NCBI GenBank assembly: GCA_036270655.1
Contig: DATBCD010000064.1
Location: 1-16,208, forward strand
DNA: 16,208 nt
DNA from: VBCK01 sp036270655
Lineage (GTDB): Bacteria; Pseudomonadota; Gammaproteobacteria; Burkholderiales; Burkholderiaceae_F
Direction: 5' to 3'
This document shows positions 7,184 to 14,230 of this stretch, one piece after another (the stretch's first letter is position 1; every line of letters starts with the position of its first letter). The position numbers and the translations under genes are program-made. The notes beneath the pieces were generated by a model. It worked only from the letters and a program-made list of their open reading frames with translations. It was not told the origin of the DNA and did not search any database.

Positions 7184-8020
7184 TCACGCGCTGGCACGGT
7201 CGGACAGCTGCCCCGCGCTCGCCCGCTGCACCCAGCGCGAGACGATCGCCTGCAAGGCGTCCAGCCCGTCCGTCAGGGCGGCCGGCCCCGGCTGCAGAAT
7301 GATCGGTGACTTGATCTCGCGCAGCTCGCCGTCGCGCACGGCGGGAATCGTCGACCAGCCGGGTCGCGACGCCACCTGCTCGGGCCTGAATTTCTTGCCG
7401 CACCAGGAGCCGATGATCACATCGGGCGCCGCATCGATGACTTCTTTCGGGTCCGGCACGATGCGCCCTTGGGCAAGGCTGCTGGTCGACCGGTCGGCAA
7501 AAACGTCGCTGCCGCCCGCGATTTCGATCAGCTCCGATACCCAGCGAATCGCGCAAATCAACGGTTCATCCCATTCCTCGAAATAGACGCGCGGGCGTCT
7601 GGCCAGCGCCGCCGAGGCGTGGGCAACCCGCGCGACGCGCGCCTGCAGCTCGCCTGCGTAGCGCTCCGCCTCGGCTGCCGCCCCGACCAGCGCTCCAAGG
7701 CGTCGTATGTAGGCGAAGATCCCCTCCACCGAGCGGTGGTTGGCGATCCACACTTCCACGCCCTTCTTGACGAGGGCCTGCGCGATGTCGGCCTGGATAT
7801 CGGAGAACCCGACGACCAGATCGGGCTGCAGCGCGACGATCTGGTCCACCTTCGCGCTGGTGAACGCGGAGACCTTGGGCTTTTCCCTGCGCGCTTGCGG
7901 CGGGCGGACGGTGAAGCCGGAGATGCCGACGATCCGTCGCTGCTGGCCGAGCGCGTAAAGCACTTCGGTCGGCTCCTCCGTCAGGCAGACGATCCGCTCG
8001 GGGTAGCCGCCGCCCGCCAT
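7184..8020 (-). CDS. BtuF-like cobalamin-binding protein without signal peptide
   Basis: The 278-residue product starts at the ATG at 8018-8020, with GGGTGG about nine bases upstream. It has the two-lobed helical-backbone fold of COG0614 binding proteins: RIVCLTEEPTEVLYALG at the N-terminus (9-25), VGISGFTVRPPQARREKPKV (31-50), the lobe-1 phrase LQPDLVVGFSDIQADIAQAL, and the lobe-2 phrases FEEWDEPLICAIRWVSELIE and AAPDVIIGSWCGKKF. Homologues are usually annotated as cobalamin-binding or ABC-transporter substrate-binding proteins. There is no signal peptide or lipobox, and no BtuC/BtuD-type permease or ATPase lies in the window, so a normal periplasmic import role is not supported. Binding of cobalamin is family inference. 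It is transcribed alone, divergent from the 8204 gene. Confidence 0.87.
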   Translation of the reverse strand: MAGGGYPERIVCLTEEPTEVLYALGQQRRIVGISGFTVRPPQARREKPKVSAFTSAKVDQIVALQPDLVVGFSDIQADIAQALVKKGVEVWIANHRSVEGIFAYIRRLGALVGAAAEAERYAGELQARVARVAHASAALARRPRVYFEEWDEPLICAIRWVSELIEIAGGSDVFADRSTSSLAQGRIVPDPKEVIDAAPDVIIGSWCGKKFRPEQVASRPGWSTIPAVRDGELREIKSPIILQPGPAALTDGLDALQAIVSRWVQRASAGQLSDRASA

Positions 8021-8145
8021 CGGTTACTGCCACCCGAGCCTGACCGGCGGAAACATCAAGGCAATTCCCTCCTCATGCGATCGCCAGCTGCAAATCCAGG
8101 CGCGCTCTGGTCGCGGACCCGTTTCGAGATTACGCCAAACACCCA

Positions 8146-8160
8146 GGGTTACACTAACCC
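8146..8160. promoter_or_regulatory. Inverted repeat overlapping a candidate -10 box upstream of the 8204 operon
   Basis: GGGTTA (8146-8151), CAC, TAACCC (8155-8160) is a perfect 6+6 inverted repeat. It contains TACACT (8150-8155), a common weak -10 hexamer in GC-rich proteobacteria. It lies 44 bases before the ATG at 8204 and between two divergent genes, so it could be a promoter with an overlapping operator. No clear -35 box was found. Confidence 0.3.
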
Positions 8161-8203
8161 GACGATCTGCCGCTTCGGGGAACGGATCTACGAGGGGCGC
8201 ACG

Positions 8204-8608
8204 ATGACACAACATATTCAGGTCAAAGGCTGGGCGCCCGACGGCGAACCGAAGGCGCTGTCGCCGCTGGCTGCCGAATTTTCAGTCGAGCTTTCGGAGT
8301 TTCCGGGTCCCGATTGGGTGTCGGCTTTCCGCGAGCTGGCCGCGAGGTTTTCGCGTATGCACGCGAACGTGACGTACGAGGTGATCGACAATTCGATCAA
8401 GGTCAAGTGTCCGCCGGGCCTGATCGCCAATGTCACCGACGGGCTGAAGAACGATAACGGGCTGGTCGACCAGGTCAACGCGGCGGCCGCCGCAAGACAG
8501 GAGAAAGCGGCGTCGGACAAGCGCACCCAGCACGATCCGTTGGCGCAAGTGCGCGCCATGATCAAGGCCGAGATTCAGAAGGTGGACTTCAGCAAGCGGT
8601 GGAAGTAA
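8204..8608 (+). CDS. Small cytoplasmic protein of unknown function
   Basis: The 134-residue product starts at the ATG at 8204-8206, with GAGGGG about nine bases upstream. A longer open frame extends left through the antisense of the cobalamin-binding gene and is not coding. The protein is soluble, with an alternating hydrophobic N-terminal half (EFSVELSEFPGPDWVSAFRE, FSRMHANVTYEVIDNSIKVK) and a charged, probably helical C-terminus (AAARQEKAASDKRTQHDPLA, then IKAEIQKVDFSKRWK). No signal peptide, cysteine motif or known domain is visible. It lies 22 bases upstream of the cytochrome b561 gene in the same direction and is probably the first gene of that operon. Confidence 0.82.
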   Translation: MTQHIQVKGWAPDGEPKALSPLAAEFSVELSEFPGPDWVSAFRELAARFSRMHANVTYEVIDNSIKVKCPPGLIANVTDGLKNDNGLVDQVNAAAAARQEKAASDKRTQHDPLAQVRAMIKAEIQKVDFSKRWK

Positions 8609-8630
8609 CACGACCGGTGAGCGACCGGCG

Positions 8631-9239
8631 ATGAAATACACGCTCGCTACCCGGATCCTGCACGCGATCATCGCTGCCGGCGTCGCCTGCCAGCTCAGCC
8701 TGAGTCTTGTGATGCAGCTTCCGGAACCCGGGCACGCCCGGACCGCATTGGAATCGCTGAGCTTCGAGATCCACGAAAACCTCGGCTTGATCCTTCTTAT
8801 CGCCCTCGTATCTCATTGGCTGCTGTTTGTATTCGGGCACGCGCATCGAGGCATCGGGCATTTCTTCCCCTGGTTTTCCCGCGAGCGGATGCGCGAAGTG
8901 GCGTCGGAGGTCAGCGAATTTCGACACTTCAGACTCGGCGATCCGACCACGCAGGACCATCTTGCGGGGGCCATACAGGGCATAGGCCTGTGCATCGCCA
9001 GCTTGCTCGCCGCGACCGGCACCACGCTTTACTTCGGCATCGATCAAGATGGAAACATGTCGCCCGCCGTCGATCTGATCAAGGACGTGCACACGAGCTT
9101 GGGCTCGGCGATGTGGACCTACCTGGTGTTGCACGCCGGAGCGACCATGGCGCACACGGCGCTGGGCCATCGCTCCGTGTTGTCGATATTCCGTCTGGTC
9201 CCGCAGCCAGGGCAGGAGCAGCTTCGCAAGGATCGGTGA
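8631..9239 (+). CDS. Cytochrome b561-family membrane protein
   Basis: The 202-residue product has four hydrophobic segments (about 10-29, 50-69, 112-136 and 156-177). Histidines suited to b-heme ligation sit in the expected helices: H11 (RILHAI), H48 (EIHENLG), H154 (DVHTSLG) and H168 (LVLHAGATMAH); H62 and H175 are further candidates. This four-helix, di-heme layout is that of bacterial cytochrome b561 / Ni-Fe hydrogenase-type cytochrome b, which move electrons between quinone and a partner dehydrogenase. A cytoplasmic loop (about 70-110) is rich in His and charged residues. The Shine-Dalgarno is weak. It precedes the TMADH-like flavoprotein by 72 bases in the same direction, so it is a reasonable electron partner for that enzyme; this pairing is inference. 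Confidence 0.85.
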   Translation: MKYTLATRILHAIIAAGVACQLSLSLVMQLPEPGHARTALESLSFEIHENLGLILLIALVSHWLLFVFGHAHRGIGHFFPWFSRERMREVASEVSEFRHFRLGDPTTQDHLAGAIQGIGLCIASLLAATGTTLYFGIDQDGNMSPAVDLIKDVHTSLGSAMWTYLVLHAGATMAHTALGHRSVLSIFRLVPQPGQEQLRKDR

Positions 9240-9311
9240 ACCCCCTGGGTTTTCGCTCGCCTCCAGATCATCGAAACTCAAGCCCGGGCCGGCAACAAGA
9301 AAGGGGAGGAG

Positions 9312-11516
9312 ATGGCGCGCGATCCGAAGTACGACGTTCTGTTCGAGCCGGTTGCGTTCGGTCCGAAGACGATGCGCAACCGCTTCTGGCAGACCTCGCA
9401 CTGCACCGGCTACGGCTCGGACCGGCCGGGGACGCAGGCGCGCTTTCGCGGTATGAAGGCCGAGGGCGGCTGGGCGGTGGTCTGCACCGAGTTCTGCTCG
9501 ATCCACCCCGAGTCCGACGAGTATCCGTGGCACTCGGCCCGCCTGTGGGACGACGGCGACGTGATCAATCTGCGCACCATGTGCGACGAAGTGCACCAGC
9601 ACGGGTCGCTGGCGGGCGTGCAGCTCTGGTACAACGGCATGCATTCGCCGTGCCTTGAATCGCGCGAGGTGCCGCGCGGACCCAGCGGTCTGCCGTCGAA
9701 CGTGTTCCCGGAGCGCTGCGTTTACGATGCGATGGCCGACGAGGACGACATCCGGGCGGTCATCCACATGTACGTGCTCGCCGCCCAGCGCGCCGAGCAG
9801 GCCGGGTTCGACCTCGTGGAAGTCAGCGGCGCCGACAGCACCCTGCCGATGCAGTTTCTCGAGCGGCGCTACAACCGCCGCAGCGACCGCTACGGCGGCT
9901 CGCTGGCCAACCGGGCACGCTTCTACATCGAGGTCATGGCCGCCCTGAAGCGGACCGTAGGCGACCGGCTGGCCGTCACCACGCGCTTCGAGACCGACAC
10001 GATCAACGGCGAGTACCGCATCCAGCACTTCGACGAAGGCCTGCATTTTATCGAGCTGATGCATCGCGAGGGTGTGTGCGATCTGTGGGCGGTCAAGATC
10101 GGCGACTACGAGGAGTGGGGCGAGGACGCGGGCAGCTCCCGCTTCCGCAAGGCCAACTGGATGCGCCCGTTCGTCTCGCACGTGAAGTCCATTGTCGGCG
10201 CAGCAGTCCCGGTCGTCAGCAACGGCCGGTTCACTAGCCCGGACGACATGGTCAGCGCGCTGCGCTCGGGCCAGTGCGACGTGATCGGCGCGGCCCGTCC
10301 CAGCATCGCCGATCCGTTCCTGCCGACCAAGATTGCCCAGGGGCGGGTCGAGGACATCCGTGAGTGCATCGGCTGCAACATCTGCGTGTCGCGGATGCAG
10401 CAGCAGGCACTGCTTTCGTGCACGCAGAACCCGACCTCTGGCGAAGAATACCGCCGCGGCTGGCATCCGGAACAGTTCGAGCCCGCTGCCGATCCGTGCT
10501 CGGTGCTGGTTGTCGGCGCGGGGCCGGCCGGCATGGAATGCGCGATGGTGCTGGGCAAGCGCGGCTATACAGTGCACCTGCGCGACCGCGCGCCCGAGCT
10601 CGGCGGCCACTGGCGCGACGTGGCACGCTATCCGCGCTGCGCGGAGTACGGGCGCCTGATCAGCTATCGGCAGATCCAGCTCCGCAAGCTGCGCAACGTC
10701 CAGGTGCACCTCGGGGTGGCGGCCATGACGGCCGACGACGTGCTGCAGTACGGCGCGGACAAGGTCGTCATCGCCACCGGCGCGCATTGGGCCACCAACG
10801 GCCTGGGCGCCGAGTTGCATCGCCCCATCGCCGGCGCCGACGCCGAGCGCCCCGAGGTGCTGACGCCCGAGCAGATCATGGCCGGCAAGCCGGTCGCAGG
10901 CCGGAAAGTCGTGGTCCTCGACGGCGAAGGCTATTTCACGGGGGTCGCGATGGCGGAACTGATGGCCGACCAGGGCAAGGCGGTTACGCTCGTCACCAAT
11001 ATGAACATGGTCGCCGAGTTCTCCAAGTACACGATGGAGATGCCGAACAACAAGCGCATGCTGCACGAGAAGGGCATCCGCACCCTGACCAATCACTGGG
11101 CGCACAGCTTCGAGCCGGGTCGGCTTCGTCTGTTTTACCTGTACCGCGACAGCGCCGGGCTGTACGAGGTCGAGCCCGGTCATTGGGGACGGCGCAGCAG
11201 CGATGCCCTGATCGACCTCGAGTGCGATGCGCTGGTGCTCGTCACCTCGCGCGTGCCGAACGGTGCCCTGTACGCGGAGCTCAAGGCGCGGCGCGCGGAC
11301 TGGCAGCGCCACGAGGTGCAGGCCGTCTACCGCATCGGTGACTGTCACGCACCGCGCCAGGCACTGAACGCGGTCTTCGACGGCCACCGGCTCGCCCGGG
11401 AATTCGAGTCGCCGCACCCGCAGCATCCGCTGCCGTTCATCCGCGAACGCCAGGTGTGGGGACACCCGACGATTCCGCAGCGCGGCGACCCGCGCCCGGC
11501 GGTCGAACCGAATTGA
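9312..11516 (+). CDS. Trimethylamine dehydrogenase-like flavin/4Fe-4S oxidoreductase with altered substrate pocket
   Basis: The 734-residue product starts at an ATG after AAGGGGAGGAG. It aligns along its length with trimethylamine dehydrogenase (729 aa), as recalled. The order is FMN TIM barrel (1-345), 4Fe-4S motif C352-C355-C358-C370, and FAD/NAD-type domain (VLVVGAGPAGMECAMVL, 398-414) to the C-terminus. Kept are the cysteine that covalently binds FMN (C31 in SHCTGYGSD), W269 and D272 (TMADH W264, D267), RSDRYGGSLANRARF and ARPSIADPF. Changed are bowl residues Y60 to Phe61 and W355 to Met362, triad residues Y169 to Ser172 and H172 to Asp175, and ETF-contact residues V344 to Glu351 and Y442 to an Arg. 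The gap to the fourth cluster cysteine is one residue shorter. The substrate is probably not trimethylamine; an amine or other small compound is possible. The SDR gene follows after 33 bases. Confidence 0.93.
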   Translation: MARDPKYDVLFEPVAFGPKTMRNRFWQTSHCTGYGSDRPGTQARFRGMKAEGGWAVVCTEFCSIHPESDEYPWHSARLWDDGDVINLRTMCDEVHQHGSLAGVQLWYNGMHSPCLESREVPRGPSGLPSNVFPERCVYDAMADEDDIRAVIHMYVLAAQRAEQAGFDLVEVSGADSTLPMQFLERRYNRRSDRYGGSLANRARFYIEVMAALKRTVGDRLAVTTRFETDTINGEYRIQHFDEGLHFIELMHREGVCDLWAVKIGDYEEWGEDAGSSRFRKANWMRPFVSHVKSIVGAAVPVVSNGRFTSPDDMVSALRSGQCDVIGAARPSIADPFLPTKIAQGRVEDIRECIGCNICVSRMQQQALLSCTQNPTSGEEYRRGWHPEQFEPAADPCSVLVVGAGPAGMECAMVLGKRGYTVHLRDRAPELGGHWRDVARYPRCAEYGRLISYRQIQLRKLRNVQVHLGVAAMTADDVLQYGADKVVIATGAHWATNGLGAELHRPIAGADAERPEVLTPEQIMAGKPVAGRKVVVLDGEGYFTGVAMAELMADQGKAVTLVTNMNMVAEFSKYTMEMPNNKRMLHEKGIRTLTNHWAHSFEPGRLRLFYLYRDSAGLYEVEPGHWGRRSSDALIDLECDALVLVTSRVPNGALYAELKARRADWQRHEVQAVYRIGDCHAPRQALNAVFDGHRLAREFESPHPQHPLPFIRERQVWGHPTIPQRGDPRPAVEPN

Positions 11517-11549
11517 TAACAGCCGTCGCACCAGAGGAGGGAGTTGGAC

Positions 11550-12329
11550 ATGGATTTCACCGGCAAAGTGGCGCTCGTGACGGGGTCGACGACCGGCATC
11601 GGCGAGGCCTGTGCACGGGCGTTCGCGCAGTCTGGCGCCGCCGTCATGGTGTCCGGCCGCAACGAGCGGCGTGGAAGCGAGGTGGTCGCGGCCATCCGCG
11701 CCACCGGCGCGCGCGCCGAGCTCACGGTCACGGACCTGCGCGCCGCGGGCGCGTGCGACCGGCTGGTGGCGGACACCGTGGCCCGGCTCGGCGCGCTGCA
11801 CGTGCTCGTCAACAACGCCGGCATTCTGTACACCGCCACTGCCGTCGAGACGAGCGACGAGCAGTGGCTGGACACGATGGCGGTGAACGTCAACGCGCTC
11901 TTCTACATGAGCCGCGCCGCGGTGCGCCACATGCGGCAGCATGGCGGCGGCGCGATCGTCAATATCGCCTCCGAATGGGGGCTGAACGGCGAGGCCAATC
12001 ATGTCGCCTATTGCGCGAGCAAAGGCGCCGTGGTCCAGATCACGCGCTGCATGGCCCTGGACCACGCCCGCGACGGCATCCGCGTCAACTCGGTCTGCCC
12101 TGGGGAGATCCACACGCAGATGGTCGATGAGATCCTGGCCAGGAAAGGCGGCGACCCCGAGCAGAATCTGCGCAATCTTGCGGCCGGCATTCCGATGCGG
12201 CGCCTGGCCTCGCCGGCGGAAGTGGCGGCCTGCGTACGGTTCCTGGCGTCGGCGCAGGCAAGCTACGTGACCGGCGCCAATCTGCCGGTCGACGGAGGCA
12301 ACGACGCCACCGGCGGGCCGTACCCGTAA
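11550..12329 (+). CDS. Short-chain dehydrogenase/reductase (SDR, classical)
   Basis: The ATG at 11550-11552 has GAGGAGGGAG directly upstream at proper spacing. The in-frame TTG at 11544 abuts that site and is rejected, giving 259 residues. Classical SDR features are TGSTTGIGEA (11-20, cofactor loop), VLVNNAGILY (85-94), IVNIASEWG (136-144, catalytic Ser141) and YCASKGA (Tyr154, Lys158). Further features are RVNSVCPGEIHTQM (178-191) and the C-terminal YVTGANLPVDGG. SGRNERR after the second strand carries arginines, which favours NADP(H) over NAD(H). The substrate cannot be read from sequence; it may act on the product or precursor of the TMADH-like enzyme 33 bases upstream, with which it is almost certainly cotranscribed. 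Confidence 0.93.
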   Translation: MDFTGKVALVTGSTTGIGEACARAFAQSGAAVMVSGRNERRGSEVVAAIRATGARAELTVTDLRAAGACDRLVADTVARLGALHVLVNNAGILYTATAVETSDEQWLDTMAVNVNALFYMSRAAVRHMRQHGGGAIVNIASEWGLNGEANHVAYCASKGAVVQITRCMALDHARDGIRVNSVCPGEIHTQMVDEILARKGGDPEQNLRNLAAGIPMRRLASPAEVAACVRFLASAQASYVTGANLPVDGGNDATGGPYP

Positions 12330-12414
12330 ACGGTTTGCTGCGCTGCGGCTGTGCCCGGCCTTGATCTCGATCCAAACGTGTTCTGTCTGAAGGTTCAGTG
12401 CCGGACGTGCACCC

Positions 12415-13308
12415 ATGCCCGAGTTGCCCGATTTGACCGTCTACCTGGAGGCGCTGGATCAGCGCATCGTCGGGCAGCCCCTTGAGCGCATCTCGATCCT
12501 GTCGCCGTTCCTGTTACGAACGGCCGTGCCGCCCATCGAATCCGCGCAGGGCCGGCGCGTGAACGAGGTGCGCCGGATCGGCAAGCGCATCGCGATCGGA
12601 CTCGAGGACGACCTCTGGCTGGTCCTGCACCTGATGATCGCGGGCCGTCTGCACTGGTTCGAGCGCGGGGCACCGGTGGCGAAGCGACCGGCGCTCGCGC
12701 GCGTGGAGTTCGGCAATGGAACGCTGACCCTGACGGAAGCCGGCACGAAGCGACGCGCCTCGCTGCACCTCCTGCAGGGGGAGCAGGCGCTGCGCCTGCA
12801 GGACCCGGGAGGACAGGAGGTTCTGCAATCCAGCGTGGCGCAGTTCGCCGAGCGGCTGCGCAGCGAAAACCATACGCTGAAGCGCGCGCTGACCGATCCG
12901 AAGCTCTTCAGCGGCATCGGCAATGCCTATTCGGACGAGATTCTGCACGCCGCCAGGCTGTCGCCGGTCATGCTGACCAGCCGGATCGACGACGCGGCAG
13001 TGGCGCGCCTGTACGACGCGATACGACAGCAGATGCAGCTCTGGACCGACCGATTGCGGCAACTCGCACGCGGACAATTCCCGGAGAAGGTGACCGCGTT
13101 TCGCGACGATATGGCCGTGCACGGCCGCTTCGGCCTGCCCTGCCCGGTCTGCGGCACGCCCGTGCAGCGCATCCGCTACGCCGACAACGAGACCAACTAT
13201 TGCGCCCGCTGCCAGACCGGCGGCCGCCTGCTGGCGGATCGAGCCCTGTCGCGGTTGCTCAAGCAGGACTGGCCCAAGAGCGTGGACGCCTTCGATCGCG
13301 AGGCATAG
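12415..13308 (+). CDS. Fpg/Nei family DNA glycosylase
   Basis: The 297-residue product starts with MPELPD; after removal of Met, the Pro-Glu catalytic pair is the N-terminus, so the ATG at 12415 is fixed. It also has the beta-clamp lysine (K57 in IGKRIAIGL), HLMIAGRLHW (72-81), the helix-two-turn-helix region LFSGIGNAYSDEILHAARLS (164-183) and a C-terminal zinc finger with C243, C246, C263 and C266. Fpg enzymes excise oxidised purines and nick the abasic site. In the zinc-finger hairpin, where canonical Fpg has an Arg (GGR-T), this protein has ADNETNYC. Asn replaces that Arg, placing it in a divergent Fpg-like subgroup whose base preference is unclear. It is 85 bases after the SDR gene and may be read from the same transcript. 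Its stop is three bases from that of the convergent lipoprotein gene. Confidence 0.9.
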   Translation: MPELPDLTVYLEALDQRIVGQPLERISILSPFLLRTAVPPIESAQGRRVNEVRRIGKRIAIGLEDDLWLVLHLMIAGRLHWFERGAPVAKRPALARVEFGNGTLTLTEAGTKRRASLHLLQGEQALRLQDPGGQEVLQSSVAQFAERLRSENHTLKRALTDPKLFSGIGNAYSDEILHAARLSPVMLTSRIDDAAVARLYDAIRQQMQLWTDRLRQLARGQFPEKVTAFRDDMAVHGRFGLPCPVCGTPVQRIRYADNETNYCARCQTGGRLLADRALSRLLKQDWPKSVDAFDREA

Positions 13309-13311
13309 GGA

Positions 13312-13608
13312 TCAGCGCGCTGGCGCGGCCGGGTTCACGCATCGGAACTGCAGCTGGGCCGACGGGGTGTCGCCGAAGCCGCCTGCGCCTGTGTCGGCCG
13401 AGCTGATCGTCTGCATTTGCCTGCCGAGGGCGGCGCAGTAATCGGCCGCCCTTTGAAGTGCCTTGGCCTTCTGCTCCGGACCGGAAGACAAGCCCATCGG
13501 TCCGTGGCTCGTGACCAGGTAGGTGTCCTGCCCGGTGGCAACCACGTCGGTGACCCCGGCGCACCCTGCTACGCCAGCGCACACGAAAACGATCAAGCTT
13601 CGGGTCAT
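13312..13608 (-). CDS. Small lipoprotein of unknown function
   Basis: The 98-residue product starts at the ATG at 13606-13608, preceded by GGCGGA at about six bases; a GTG seven codons upstream (13627-13629) is less well placed. The N-terminus MTRSLIVFVCAGVAGCAGVT is a lipoprotein signal with lipobox VAGC and lipidation cysteine C16, so the mature protein should be membrane-anchored. The mature part reads as a small domain with YLVTSHGPMGLSSGPEQKAK, ALQRAADYCAALGRQMQTIS and a C-terminal LQFRC; two cysteines there could form a disulfide. Similar short lipoproteins with an 'A..YC...G' helix and terminal FRC are common in proteobacteria and uncharacterised. It converges on the glycosylase gene. 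Confidence 0.8.
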   Translation of the reverse strand: MTRSLIVFVCAGVAGCAGVTDVVATGQDTYLVTSHGPMGLSSGPEQKAKALQRAADYCAALGRQMQTISSADTGAGGFGDTPSAQLQFRCVNPAAPAR

Positions 13609-14019
13609 GATTTCCGCCAATGCACCCACCGCAACCTGCGATCCACGGGCCTTGGATCCGCCGCCAGATCGCCACGAATTTCCTGATCGAAGACATTACT
13701 CTCGCGAATCTCTACTTTGCTACAGGGAAACCGCAAAAAATTCGATAGGGGCACCGTTGCCTGCAACCTTCACACGCTTCAGCTGCGGTGCCGGCGGCTG
13801 CCATTCGATCAGTCTCATGCCGGCGATCGTTGCCGTTCTTCATACGTCTGACACCTTTTGTCCGCACCGATCGCAAGTCGTTGCCGTCATGGCACGTGCT
13901 TGCGTTGCTCGTTGTCTCGGCTCTGTGATCGACGCAATCAAGATCGGCCGGACGAATCAAAGCAAGACGCATCGCGTCACCGAGCGCGGCGTACTCCGCC
14001 TTGCCTCGATTCCGTTCGG
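13609..14019. other. About 400 bases without a confident gene
   Basis: Base composition is lower in GC than the neighbours and none of the six frames has the codon bias of the surrounding genes. On the minus strand a 103-codon frame (13712-14023) starts with an ATGA overlap on the end of the 52-aa gene and stays open, but its product is charged and low-complexity except for a terminal CEGCRQRC. In another minus frame (13720-13890) MTATTCDRCGQKVSDV is followed by a TGA, then RTATIAG and 32 more residues (MRLIEWQPPAPQLKRVKVAG, then NGAPIEFFAVSL). Either could be a decayed or genuine small gene. The promoter of the lipoprotein gene probably lies near 13620-13720. Confidence 0.4.
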
Positions 14020-14178
14020 TCATGAACGGGCGGTTTGCGCGCCCGCAGCGAAGCACGCTCTGGCCACCGAGGCCGACTGCAGATCCGCGGCCACCGGCGC
14101 GGTGAACCAACCGATCAGCGCGGCCAGCAGCAGGGCAAACAGCACGTTCTCCGAAATCCGGTTGTAGGGTTGGCCCAT
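14020..14178 (-). CDS. 52-aa exported or membrane-anchored small protein, unknown function
   Basis: An ATG at 14176-14178 follows a strong Shine-Dalgarno (AGGAGAAGG, six to ten bases upstream on the minus strand) and opens a 52-codon frame ending in TGA at 14020-14022. The product begins MGQPYNRISENVLFALLLAA, continues LIGWFTAPVAA with a plausible signal-peptidase site after AVA-type residues (about residue 31), and ends DLQSASVARACFAAGAQTAR plus Ser. It therefore either stays in the membrane through the helix at 12-26 or releases a peptide of about 21 residues with one cysteine. Codon third positions are GC-rich as in neighbouring genes. It is divergent from the WYL regulator, with 94 bases and a palindrome between the starts, so it is probably regulated by that protein. 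No family recognised. Confidence 0.68.
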   Translation of the reverse strand: MGQPYNRISENVLFALLLAALIGWFTAPVAADLQSASVARACFAAGAQTARS

Positions 14179-14230
14179 GTTCCTTCTCCTGTTCGACGTA
14201 GCGGGGACTGCGCGAGCAGAGTAATCTCGA

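Noticed and set aside
11544..11549. TTG start six bases before the SDR ATG
   Set aside because: It directly abuts the Shine-Dalgarno sequence, leaving no spacing. The ATG at 11550 is correctly spaced.
8589..12416. Minus-strand open frame of 1275 codons opposite the cytochrome b / TMADH-like / SDR genes
   Set aside because: It is a mirror of strongly biased GC-rich codons of the plus-strand genes. Its product is His/Arg/Ala/Val-rich without domains, while the opposite strand encodes three clear families.
13712..14023. 103-codon minus frame beginning with an ATGA overlap on the 52-aa gene
   Set aside because: The overlap is suggestive, but third-position GC is low and the protein is charged and low-complexity with no recognisable fold. 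It is kept only as a remark in the gap entry.
13523..14167. 214-codon plus frame
   Set aside because: It starts inside the antisense of the lipoprotein gene, overlaps the 52-aa gene on the other strand, and has no ribosome site or domain.
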